64,000 nucleotides of DNA from Gelidibacter gilvus (GTDB taxonomy: Bacteria > Bacteroidota > Bacteroidia > Flavobacteriales > Flavobacteriaceae): positions 43,934-107,933 of the forward strand of contig NZ_SDDZ01000011.1 in NCBI RefSeq assembly GCF_004115975.1, written 5' to 3'. The position numbers and the translations under genes were made by a program. How positions within the stretch are numbered: position 1 is the first letter of the stretch; each line of letters starts with the position of its first letter. The notes beneath the pieces are model-generated. The model saw nothing but the letters and a program-made list of their open reading frames with translations. It made no database searches and was not told the DNA's origin. Shown in pieces: positions 1-8,392 of the stretch.

Positions 1-94
1 ACCAAAACCTGTGATAATTGTCATCGAGAAACAAAACACGAGTTCCAGACATGCACATTTTTAGCAATCTAAAGTTCAAAACAAATTAATAATT

Positions 95-526
95 ATGTTT
101 CAAAAAATTCTAAAAACTAACCAATCAAAAACTACCTTTCTCATCCGACTGATGGTGGGCTCCGTTTTCCTATCTGAAGGCATTCAAAAATTTCTGTTTC
201 CTGCAATTCGGGGAGCAGGACGATTTAAAAAAATAGGACTTCCATCACCAGAATTTCTTGGCACGTTTGTCGGCACGTTTGAGATTGTTTGCGGTGCATT
301 GATTTTAATTGGCTTACTCACAAGGTTGGCGAGTATTTCCACGCTTGTTATTATGATAGTGGCAATAGCAACCACAAAATCAGAAGTTTTAGTTAATGAT
401 GGATTTTGGGCAATGATGCACGGAAGCCGAACCGATTGGGCAATGTTTATAGGAAGTCTGTTTTTGATTATCAAGGGAAGTGGTAAATTTTCAGTGGATT
501 GGTATATAGGAAATAAGAAAAAATGA
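95..526 (+). CDS. DoxX family membrane protein
   Basis: A 143-residue protein with four predicted membrane segments. It has the DoxX look: an N-terminal helix with a GSVFLSEGIQKF motif, then FVGTFEIVCGALILIGLLTR, then two further helices ending in a short basic tail (GNKKK). DoxX proteins are small inner-membrane proteins, some linked to thiosulfate:quinone oxidoreductase or thiol stress; the exact substrate is not inferable. The stop overlaps the start of the permease at 523 by four bases (ATGA), so the two are translationally coupled. The 94 bases upstream hold no recognisable gene and the promoter is not obvious. Family call firm, role uncertain. Confidence 0.85.
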   Translation: MFQKILKTNQSKTTFLIRLMVGSVFLSEGIQKFLFPAIRGAGRFKKIGLPSPEFLGTFVGTFEIVCGALILIGLLTRLASISTLVIMIVAIATTKSEVLVNDGFWAMMHGSRTDWAMFIGSLFLIIKGSGKFSVDWYIGNKKK

Positions 527-1788
527 AAAATTTGGATGATAAAGGACTTTTAAGATCACTTACTTTAAAAGATGCAGTAGGCGTTGGTTTAGGAGCAATA
601 ATCGGTGCGGGTATTTTTGTAGTAACAGGAATTGCGGCTGGAGTTTCGGGTCCTGCCTTTATTGTTGGTCTTTTAGTCGCAGGAATTATTGCCACTTTTA
701 ATGCCTTAAGTTCTGCGCAATTAGCATCCAAATATCCCCATTCGGGCGGAACTTACGAATATGGATATATCTTGATAAATCCTGCTTTTGGATTTTCCGC
801 AGGATGGATGTTTCTAGTGAGTAAGCTTGCAGGGGCAGGTTTTGTTGCCCTAGGCTTTGGCGGCTATTTCTACCAATTGATGCCGATCGCCTCTCCAATG
901 ACATTTTCTGTTTTAGCTGTTATTCTTCTGACAGTAGCCAATTATTTTGGCATTAAGAAAGCGGGGAATTTAAATCTTGCGATTGTTACTATAACTTTCC
1001 TTTCACTTATATATTTGGCATTTAGTGGTATCCCTGAAGTGAATTTCGAAAACTTCAAACCCTTTGCTCCATTTGGTATTTCAGGAATTGCAGAAGCCGC
1101 TGCACTTTTGTTTTTTGCCTTTACAGGCTATGGAAGAATTGCGACACTTGCCGAAGAAGTAACGGATCCCAAGAAAACGATCCCAAAAGTGATTATTATT
1201 ACCATAGTAACGGCCATACTTCTTTATAGTGTAATTTCTGTGGTAGCTATAGGGGTTGTAGGCACCCAAAGTATGGCAAGCAGTACTTCTCCTTTGCAAG
1301 TTGTTGCAGATGCTTTAAACACTCCTGAAATCAGTAGTATTATAACTATTGGCGCGTCTACTGCCATGTTAGGTGTATTGTTGAGTCAAATATTGGGAAT
1401 TAGCAGAGTGATGTTAGCCATGGGTAGAAGGAATGACTTACCTCCAATTTTTAAAAAGATACACGAAAAGTATCGGGTTCCACATATTGGAATACTTTTC
1501 ACAGGTTTAATAATTTTGATACTTACCCTTATAGGTTCGTTCGAATTTATTGTTAGAGCTGCGACTTTTACTATTCTACTCTACTATAGCATTACAAATA
1601 TAGCGGCAATCAAACAGCCGAAGAAAGATAGAATGTATGGCAGATTAATTCCAATATTAGGCTTAATCGGATGCTTAGCAATGTCCGCTTCCCTGCCTTT
1701 AATTGTAGTATTTTCGGGTATTGGATTACTTTTAACAGGGTTCGTGATAAGGTTTTTATTTCATAGAATATATGGCAGACAAGAATAA
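523..1788 (+). CDS. APC-superfamily amino acid permease
   Basis: A 421-residue integral membrane transporter with about 11-12 hydrophobic segments. Near residues 16-37 it carries the APC signature (GVGLGAIIGAGIFVVTG), the helix-1 unwound region that binds the amino-acid backbone in this family. The middle contains an FAFTGYGRIATLAEEV block (around residue 200), typical of TM6 in cationic or neutral amino acid permeases. Length is somewhat short for APC proteins (430-500) but the ends look natural. It is coupled to the DoxX gene by a 4-base overlap. Substrate is unknown. The stop sits inside a weak ACAAG/CTTGT stem followed by T residues, a possible but poor terminator. Confidence 0.88.
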   Translation: MKNLDDKGLLRSLTLKDAVGVGLGAIIGAGIFVVTGIAAGVSGPAFIVGLLVAGIIATFNALSSAQLASKYPHSGGTYEYGYILINPAFGFSAGWMFLVSKLAGAGFVALGFGGYFYQLMPIASPMTFSVLAVILLTVANYFGIKKAGNLNLAIVTITFLSLIYLAFSGIPEVNFENFKPFAPFGISGIAEAAALLFFAFTGYGRIATLAEEVTDPKKTIPKVIIITIVTAILLYSVISVVAIGVVGTQSMASSTSPLQVVADALNTPEISSIITIGASTAMLGVLLSQILGISRVMLAMGRRNDLPPIFKKIHEKYRVPHIGILFTGLIILILTLIGSFEFIVRAATFTILLYYSITNIAAIKQPKKDRMYGRLIPILGLIGCLAMSASLPLIVVFSGIGLLLTGFVIRFLFHRIYGRQE

Positions 1789-1924
1789 AAAACCTTGTTT
1801 TTCCAACCATAACTTTCCAGTTATCCTTGATTTCCCAATAACACCTTTTATTATCTTCGAATTTGGTTTGTTTTTCTGCTTCATTATAAACTAAAAAAAA
1901 ACTTAAACAGATTTAATACAAAAT

Positions 1925-2430
1925 TATTGAGGGCTTAAAAAAAAGAGCGAGGTATGAGTCTAATTTATGCAGTCCTTTCAATTTCCAAATGTTGGTATTT
2001 TACTGTCAAAAAAAGGTTGGGCAGTGAGGGTGCGGATGTTGATATAAAGGCTTATGTGAAGTATGGAAATATAAGGGGCGGCACCAAATTAATAAATGGA
2101 TTTTTTTTTGGCGGACGCTATTCTCAATTTTTGCTCGGGAATGAAATGTTCCTGCCCGGCGAAGCGGGAAGGATTAATGGAATGGAAGCTGAAATTGGGG
2201 ATTGTGTCCAAGACTTTGTTAGGGAAGCTCTTTTCCCGGAATGGAGCTATTTTGCGGAATGGAGCGGCAATGGGCTGAATGGATTATGAAGATGATTTGA
2301 TCTTTTTCAGCCAGATTTAAGCGGACGTGACTTCAAGGTTGAAGATTGGAATGGAATTTGACCGCTTCCCGACTTTTTTCGGGAGTGAGCGGGCAAGTGA
2401 AATGGAAATCGGAGGCTTTGGAGTTACGAC
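1925..2430 (+). repeat. Modular intergenic repeat, copy R1 (alpha+beta+gamma)
   Basis: First and fullest copy of the window's repeat family. An alpha block (about 1925-2180) runs from GAGCGAGGTATGAG through GAGGGTGCGGATG, GCGGCACCAAATT, GGCGGACGCT and TTCCTGCCCGGC. A beta block (about 2180-2290) has ATTGGGGATTGTGTCCAAGA, TTTTCCCGGAATGGAGC and CAATGGGCTGAATGG. A gamma block (about 2310-2425) has TTAAGCGGACGTGACTTCAA, the hairpin CCGCTTCCCGA/TCGGGAGTGAGCGG at about 2362-2392, and AATGGAAATCGGAGGCTTTGG. Open frames exist here but are not shared between copies, so I treat it as noncoding. The following 236 bases before the kinase contain an (AAAT)4 run near 2500 and two loosely similar CAGAGC-containing pieces. 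Confidence 0.85.
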
Positions 2431-2666
2431 ATAATTATTACTTTTAAATTGGTGAAGTTGAAAAATTAAAATAACTTTACCCCTTTTTAACTAATTTTTA
2501 AATAAATAAATAAATAATCCTAGAGGCAGAGCCGTCGAGGTATTCAAAGGAAGAAAGTTTTAACATGTAATGAAAACCATCCGTTTTCAAACATTTTCTA
2601 ACACCTCCGATGCAGAGCATAGGGGAATTCTAAATATTAAATCTACAACAGACTCCCGCCCATTAT

Positions 2667-5504
2667 ATGATGACTAAAATATTGATTTTAGAAAGCGCTA
2701 CTAACGATCTTAATTTTATTTGTTTTGAACTAGATCGTTCTGGTTTCAACTATACAACTATAAACATCAAATTAATTGATGAATTTGAAAATGCTGTTCA
2801 TAACTACAATCCCGACATCATACTATCTGGATATTCTTTAATGAACGATAACGGGCAAGAAGTATTAAAAATCTGTGATAGATGTTACCCATTAATCCCT
2901 TTAATCCTGATTGCAGATCACATAGAAATTGAAAATTGTGTTGCACTCATTAAAAATGGTGTGTCGGATATTATATTGAAACAAAACATCGCTTCTCTAG
3001 GTCAAAAGATTTCCACAACTTTAAAAACTACTCGCGCGGATACTCTACCTAATCAATGTGAAGAAAATCTTAATGATAAATCAATATATCGCAGCTTAAT
3101 TGAGAATAGTGAAGATGCTATTTTGCTTACGGAAAAAGACGGAAAAATCCTTGAAGCGAATAATTCCGCCTGCCAAATTTTTAAAATGACAGAAGAGGAG
3201 TTTTATATATTTGGAAGATTCAGTCTTGTTGACCATAATGATCCATCTTTATTAGCACTTATAGAAGAGCGTAATCTTACGGGCGTTGCAAAAGATGAAC
3301 TTACTTTTAACCGAAAGGATGGCAGTTCTTTTACAGGCGAAATAACTTCAGTAGTATTTAAGGACATCTGGGGTCATGAAATGACTTCCATCAAAATTAA
3401 AGATTTAACTCAATATAAAAAAGCGGAAAAACAGTTAGCAAAAACAGCGGCAGAATTACAAGAAACCGTAAATAGCCTGAATAAAATAATGAACGCCTCA
3501 ATGGATTTAATTTTTTCCGTTGATGCAGACAAAAAAATTGTACAGATAAACTCAGCCTGCAACAGCACTACGGGATATGAAACACAGGAATTAGTAGGTA
3601 AAAGTTATATTGATTTCATACATAATGAAGATAAAGAAATAATATTTAATGCTGATCAAAATGTTAGGAATGGCAATCCTATTAAAACATTCGAAGCCAG
3701 AGTTATCCATAAAAATGGAACTACTATTTACATTTTACTGAGTGCTCAGTGGGATGAAGATGATAAACTGATTTATTGTACAGCTAAGGACATTACCGAG
3801 AAAACAAAATTAGAGAAGGCGTATAAAGTAGAAAGGGAAAGATTTTTGGATCTATACAATCTTGCGCCAGCTTGTATGGGGCTTCTTAAAGGGCCTAACC
3901 ATATACATGAACTTACAAATTCACTGTATTTAAAATTCATCAATAAAAAAGATGTCATAGGTAAATCCATACTTGAGGTCATGCCAGAAATGGAGGATCA
4001 AGGGATTATAGGCTTGTTGGACTCGGTTTATAATACAGGTGTGCCATTTATAGCAAATGAAATGCTGATCCAATTAGATAGTAATAATAACGGATTACTC
4101 GTTCAAACCTACATGAATTTTATATATCAGGCGCACAGAAAGTCTGATGGCAAAATTGACGGTATTTTTGTATTTGCGATAGATGTAACTGAACAGGTAT
4201 TATCACGTATTAAAATCGAAGAAAGTGAAAAAATGTATCGCCAATTGATAAGTGAACTGCCTGTAGCCGCCTACTCATGCGATGCAGACGGAAAAATATC
4301 ATTTTTCAATAAGGCAGCGGCTATTCTTTGGGACACAGAACCGAAAATAGGAGAGGATTCTTTTTGTGGCTTCTCCAAGATGTTAGATGAGGATGGACAG
4401 ACCATACCTTTGCACTTATCCCCGATGGCTATTTCTTTAAACGAAGGTAGAATAGTGTCTGGCCGGTCTGGTACTGTCGAACGCGCAAGTGGAGAAAGAC
4501 GTTACGTGCTTCCTCATGTTGTTCCTTACATAGATTCATCAGGGAAAGTTACAGGGGCTGTAAATGTCGTCACAGATATCACTGAAATAAAAGTTGCACA
4601 AATTGCATTGGAGCTCCGTAACTCAGAACTCGCATTTCAAAATCAAGAGAAAGAAAAACGAGCCGCCGAATTAAGTATTGCCAACAAGGAACTTGCTTAT
4701 CAAAATAAGGAAAAAGAAAATAGAGCCAACGAATTGGTCATTGCCAACCAAGAACTTGCCTTTCAAAATGATGAAAAAGAAAAACGAGCAAAAGAATTAA
4801 TTCTGATTAATATAGAGCTTCATAAAAGCAATAAAGAGTTAGATCGTTTTGTATACAGCATTTCTCATGATTTAAGAAGCCCTTTAACTTCCGTACAAGG
4901 GCTTGTTTCAATTATTGAAGAGGAGAGTGAAGAACCCAGCACGCTAAAACATGTTGAGATGATCAAGAATAGTATTAATCGGCTTGATGAATTTGTTAAA
5001 AAAATTCTAATTTATTCACGTAACGATCGCACAGATTTAGAATTGGAAATAATACCAGTCAAGAAAACCATTTTAAATATTATCGCTTCTCTTCAGAATA
5101 TGAAGCAGGCAAAAGACATTCATTTTGAAATTGAGGTCCAAGAGTTGTCCCCATTTTGTACTGATAAATTACGGTTTAATACGATAGTAGAAAATTTAAT
5201 TTCTAATGCTATTAAGTATCATAAACCTCGCAGTAGTGATAGGTTCATTAAAGTGAAAGCTGTTGCGCATAAAGAAATGATGCAATTAGAAATAGTTGAT
5301 AATGGAATAGGAATTCCGTTAATGTACAAGGAAAAAATATTTGATATGTTTTTTAGAATATCAAGTAAATCAGAAGGTTCAGGAATCGGCCTATATATAG
5401 TAAAAGATACCATCGAAAAACTAGAAGGCTCCATTAAGGTCATTTCGCAAAAACAAGCCGGCACAACTTTTGAAATAAATCTTAAAAATTATAAAAAATG
5501 TTAG
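2667..5504 (+). CDS. Multi-PAS hybrid-type sensor histidine kinase with degenerate N-terminal receiver
   Basis: A 945-residue cytoplasmic kinase with no membrane segment. Residues 1-125 are a receiver-like fold whose phosphoacceptor Asp position reads ILSGYSL (Gly for Asp), and the acidic pocket is weakened (ILILESATND). PAS domains follow at roughly 140-260, 270-380, 390-510 and 520-640. Residues about 648-715 form a coiled-coil linker of 21-residue repeats around ELAFQN-EKEKRA-EL. HisKA has His734 in YSISHDLRSPL, and a HATPase domain with NLISNAIKYH and DNGIGIP ends the protein. The stop overlaps the start of the receiver gene at 5498 by seven bases, so that receiver is the likely partner. 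Signal unknown. Start could be 2667 or 2670 (two ATGs). Confidence 0.9.
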   Translation: MMTKILILESATNDLNFICFELDRSGFNYTTINIKLIDEFENAVHNYNPDIILSGYSLMNDNGQEVLKICDRCYPLIPLILIADHIEIENCVALIKNGVSDIILKQNIASLGQKISTTLKTTRADTLPNQCEENLNDKSIYRSLIENSEDAILLTEKDGKILEANNSACQIFKMTEEEFYIFGRFSLVDHNDPSLLALIEERNLTGVAKDELTFNRKDGSSFTGEITSVVFKDIWGHEMTSIKIKDLTQYKKAEKQLAKTAAELQETVNSLNKIMNASMDLIFSVDADKKIVQINSACNSTTGYETQELVGKSYIDFIHNEDKEIIFNADQNVRNGNPIKTFEARVIHKNGTTIYILLSAQWDEDDKLIYCTAKDITEKTKLEKAYKVERERFLDLYNLAPACMGLLKGPNHIHELTNSLYLKFINKKDVIGKSILEVMPEMEDQGIIGLLDSVYNTGVPFIANEMLIQLDSNNNGLLVQTYMNFIYQAHRKSDGKIDGIFVFAIDVTEQVLSRIKIEESEKMYRQLISELPVAAYSCDADGKISFFNKAAAILWDTEPKIGEDSFCGFSKMLDEDGQTIPLHLSPMAISLNEGRIVSGRSGTVERASGERRYVLPHVVPYIDSSGKVTGAVNVVTDITEIKVAQIALELRNSELAFQNQEKEKRAAELSIANKELAYQNKEKENRANELVIANQELAFQNDEKEKRAKELILINIELHKSNKELDRFVYSISHDLRSPLTSVQGLVSIIEEESEEPSTLKHVEMIKNSINRLDEFVKKILIYSRNDRTDLELEIIPVKKTILNIIASLQNMKQAKDIHFEIEVQELSPFCTDKLRFNTIVENLISNAIKYHKPRSSDRFIKVKAVAHKEMMQLEIVDNGIGIPLMYKEKIFDMFFRISSKSEGSGIGLYIVKDTIEKLEGSIKVISQKQAGTTFEINLKNYKKC

Positions 5505-5899
5505 ATCCTAAATCAAAATTTGAAAGAGTCATGCTTATTGACGACAATACTATTGACCTTTATATAACGGCTCGACTTATGACTAAATATAATTTCGGAG
5601 AGGAAATCGACCAATACTCATCTGCCAAGAAAGCTTTGGAGTTTTTGCAGGAAAAGCAAAACGATTTTACAAAATGGCCCCAAATAATTTTCTTAGACAT
5701 ATATATGCCAGGAATGTCGGGATTCGAATTTATGGCAGAATATAATAACTTATCATCTCAATTGAAAAAATTCTGCAAAGTCTACATGATTTCTTCCTCT
5801 ATTGATGAAAATGATATAAAGCGAGCAAAAAATGATGTAAATGTGGTTGATTTCCAGGTAAAAAGTTTAACAAAAGAATTTCTAAACAGTATTATATGA
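5498..5899 (+). CDS. Single-domain response regulator
   Basis: A 133-residue stand-alone receiver. The acidic pocket is LIDDNTID (residues 13-20), the phosphoacceptor is Asp67 in IIFLDIYMPGMSGFEF, and a Ser/Thr switch (YMISSSID) precedes the last strand. There is no output domain, so it probably acts by protein contact or in a phosphorelay. The start overlaps the end of the upstream kinase. The C-terminal Lys expected in receivers lies in FQVKSLTKEF. The same kinase-plus-receiver arrangement recurs at 29191-34167, and the two receivers resemble each other more than they resemble those at 15.9 or 21.2 kb (FLDI-MP, -SGxEF, ISSSID/LSSSVN). Confidence 0.88.
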   Translation: MLDPKSKFERVMLIDDNTIDLYITARLMTKYNFGEEIDQYSSAKKALEFLQEKQNDFTKWPQIIFLDIYMPGMSGFEFMAEYNNLSSQLKKFCKVYMISSSIDENDIKRAKNDVNVVDFQVKSLTKEFLNSII

Positions 5900-6344
5900 T
5901 TCTCAAAATTAATTTGACTTATTTTATTAGTAAAAAGATACTCTATTTATCACTAGTCTTAACATAAAAAAATACGTCTTTCCCCTACCAATACTCCGAA
6001 CAATTATCAACAAAAGAGCGCTTGCCTTTCCAATTATCATTTTATTTTCCACGCCATCCGAAATTATTCAAAATGCTCATACTAGCAAAAATTGGATCAA
6101 GTCAAAAAGTCATGACGTAACCAAAGACAAAAGAACTTTGGTGCAAGTATTTCCAGGCTCTCAGAGTCACTATTAGCTATTGCCAATTTATTCCTTCCCG
6201 AAGTGCTACTGACCTGTTTTTATCTTAAAAATCATCAGGCAAAAAACGAAGAACTCCATTTTTATTTTACAGAACAAAACAAGCTTCCTGATAGGAATGG
6301 TGGTTCGAAGCTTCATGCCAAAGATTTCTTCTCAGAGGCTACTC
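5900..6344. other. Gene-free interval upstream of repeat R2
   Basis: About 445 bases with no convincing reading frame on either strand. A few short open stretches are present (for example near 6060-6170) but none matches a family I recognise. Similarity to the repeat family begins near 6345 at GGAAAGCGTTTTGCTCGCAA. The interval may be decayed coding DNA or the 3' leader of the receiver gene's transcript; no terminator hairpin with a T tract is obvious. Confidence 0.5.
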
Positions 6345-6990
6345 AGGATTTTCTCATACGTGGAAAGCGTTTTGCTCGCAATGGAACTTTTCGCGGAATG
6401 GAGGGGAATGGGCTGAGCGGGTTAAAAATTAATATTGTTCTTTTTCAGCCAGATTCAAGCGGACGAAACTTCAATGCTGTAGATTGGAATGGCGTTTGAC
6501 CGCTTTCCAATTTTTATCGGGAATGAGCGGGCAAGTGGAATGGAAATCGGAAGCTTTGGAGTTGGGTCCAAGACTTTCCAAGGAAGCGCTTTGCCCGCAA
6601 TGGAGCTTTTCGCGGAATGAAGGGGAATGGGCTGAGTGGGTTTTTATTACGGATTATTGTTATTTAGACGGATCTAAGCGGACGAAACTTCAAAGTTGTA
6701 GATTGAAATGGAGTTTGACCGCTTCCCGACTTTTTTCGGGAATGAGAGGGCAAGTGAAATGGAAATCGGAAGCTTTGGGGTTGGGTCCAAGACTTTTTTA
6801 ATGAAGCGCTTTGTCCGGAATGGAGCTTTTCGCGGAATGTAGGGGAAAGTGCTGAAAGAGATATATTATTGTAGCGGATTTTTAGAAGGTTTTAAAGCGG
6901 ACGTAACTTCAAAGATGAAGATGGGAACGACGTTTGACCGCTTCCCGATATTTCTCGGGAATAGGCAGACAAGTGAAATTGAACAACCCA
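6345..6990 (+). repeat. Modular repeat, copy R2, three tandem gamma/beta units
   Basis: Tandem array of the beta/gamma module. A partial beta begins at about 6355 (TTTTCGCGGAATGGAGGGG). Three gamma units then start near 6455, 6675 and 6893, each recognisable by AAGCGGACG followed by AACTTCAA and by GACCGCTTYCC. The repeat period is about 220 bases. Hairpin arms are intact in unit 2 (TTCCCGA 6723-6729 / TCGGGAA 6736-6742) and unit 3 (loop TATTTC), but unit 1 has TTTCCAA in the left arm, which breaks pairing. Short reading frames inside differ between units. Orientation is +, as in every other copy. Confidence 0.85.
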
Positions 6991-7112
6991 AAATAAGAGA
7001 AAAAAAAATTGATTTCCTTCTTTCTTCTGTGATGTGATTTGATGTGAACAATAAAACAAAAATTATAATTTCTCACGAATCATTACAAATAAAAAAAACT
7101 ATTTTTAAGCCC

Positions 7113-7120
7113 TATATTTG
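7113..7120 (+). promoter_or_regulatory. Bacteroidota-type -7 promoter element (TATATTTG)
   Basis: TATATTTG matches the TAnnTTTG -7 consensus of Bacteroidota and lies 16 bases before the ATG of the AraC-type regulator at 7137, giving a leader of roughly 10 bases. No TTG is found at the expected -33 position, so this rests on the -7 match alone. Confidence 0.45.
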
Positions 7121-7136
7121 AAGTCAATTTTAAGGA

Positions 7137-8249
7137 ATGAAAGAAGTATATGCACTACCAATTATAGCAATCGTTTCGTGCGTTATTAGTCTTCTACTTG
7201 CGTTTTTTTTACTTTCTGTAAAATCAAATAATAGAATCAGCAACAGACTATTCGCTACCTTTTTAATTTTAAGCGCAATAGATTTAAGCGGGTGGTTTCA
7301 ATACTTATTTTTTTCTGGGCTGTCAAATTTTGGGATGGCAAAAAGTATGTTTTCCTTTCTACAAATGCCTGTTCTTTACTTCTATGTTTTATCTGTTTGT
7401 TATTCAGATTTTAAATTAAAAGCAAAACATTTACTACACGCAATTCCTTTTGTGATTGCTAACTTGGTGATGATTCCCAGATTTTATGCCGTAAATACTG
7501 AGAGTAAATATGCCCTTTTCGAAAATTACAATCGCATTTGGGAAATTATTTATATCCATATTTCCATCGAGCTGCAATTCATTATTTATATTACTTTCAT
7601 CTTCGTTATTCTAAACAGATACAAGAAAATCTATCAGCAAAATTTCTCGGACACAAGTTCAAAAGCATTCCTTTGGCTATTTCAATTCACCTTAGCTTCT
7701 GCAATAATCCATAGTGTTGTTTTGGTGAAAAATATTCTGAAATATACAGATAGAGGCAAAACCTTCGATTCTGTGCAGCTTTTGGTTAGTGTTTTAGCCT
7801 TGATTGTAATCTGTTGGTATGTTTTTAAAGCCTTAAAATATCCAGAATTATTTAACGGAGTAGATTCAAAAACGCAACTTGTTACAACTTCCATCGATAA
7901 AAAAACTGTTATAAGATCTGAAGAAATTAATCAACTCACTTCTTATATGGAAACAGAAAAACCTTATTTAAATCCGTCATTATCAATCCGGAATTTAGCG
8001 CAAGAACTGAATATGAATTCCAGGGATTTATCCATTTTAATTAATCAAAGACTTAATCAGCATTTTTTTGATTTTGTAAATGAATACCGCATAAAAGAAG
8101 CGATGAATATTTTGAAGAATCCGAATAAAAAAGATGTTACCATTTTGGAAATTCTATATGAAGTTGGATTTAACTCTAAATCTTCCTTTAACTCTGCCTT
8201 TAAAAAACACACCGGAAAAACACCAACCGAGTATAAAAAACTAGCTTAG
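7137..8249 (+). CDS. Membrane-anchored AraC-family transcriptional regulator
   Basis: A 370-residue protein. The first about 235 residues contain seven or so hydrophobic segments, the 7TM-like sensor arrangement common in Bacteroidota AraC regulators. Residues about 262-368 form the AraC DNA-binding domain, with SLSIRNLAQELNMNSRDLSI as the first helix-turn-helix and VTILEILYEVGFNSKSSFN as the second, ending in the classic FKKHTGKTPTEYKK. It likely senses a membrane or extracytoplasmic cue and controls a nearby gene. The outer-membrane receptor starting 144 bases downstream, with an inverted repeat between them, is the obvious target candidate (inference). Confidence 0.88.
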   Translation: MKEVYALPIIAIVSCVISLLLAFFLLSVKSNNRISNRLFATFLILSAIDLSGWFQYLFFSGLSNFGMAKSMFSFLQMPVLYFYVLSVCYSDFKLKAKHLLHAIPFVIANLVMIPRFYAVNTESKYALFENYNRIWEIIYIHISIELQFIIYITFIFVILNRYKKIYQQNFSDTSSKAFLWLFQFTLASAIIHSVVLVKNILKYTDRGKTFDSVQLLVSVLALIVICWYVFKALKYPELFNGVDSKTQLVTTSIDKKTVIRSEEINQLTSYMETEKPYLNPSLSIRNLAQELNMNSRDLSILINQRLNQHFFDFVNEYRIKEAMNILKNPNKKDVTILEILYEVGFNSKSSFNSAFKKHTGKTPTEYKKLA

Positions 8250-8266
8250 GGTCAACGCCTTAACGT

Positions 8267-8327
8267 AAAGTCGAACGCTTGTAAAATAAAGTCGAACTCA
8301 TTTGTTGATATAAATGAGTTCGACTTT
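8267..8327 (+). promoter_or_regulatory. AAAGTCGAAC direct and inverted repeats; 16-bp perfect hairpin
   Basis: The decamer AAAGTCGAAC occurs at 8267-8276 and 8288-8297 and inverted at 8318-8327. The last two form a perfect 16-bp inverted repeat (8288-8303 / 8312-8327) around an 8-base loop. It lies between the AraC regulator and the outer-membrane receptor gene. It could be the AraC operator, or a terminator for the regulator. The right side is followed by TTTGCGTTTTCGG, not a clean T tract, which favours a binding site, but this is inference. Confidence 0.55.
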
Positions 8328-8392
8328 GCGTTTTCGGTCGTGTAAACTGCTTTGCTATCGCACTTTTGTTTCATCAAACTAAAACACACAAG

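Noticed and set aside
1954..2289. 111-codon open frame inside repeat R1, and similar frames in R2, R4 and R8
   Set aside because: The frame is not kept between copies; homologous positions carry stops or shifts. Amino-acid composition is erratic, and opposite-strand frames are equally open because of base composition.
1944..2430. Possibility that the repeat is a group II intron or IS remnant
   Set aside because: No domain V/VI-like hairpin, no reverse transcriptase or transposase frame, and no terminal inverted repeats or target duplications were recognised in any copy.
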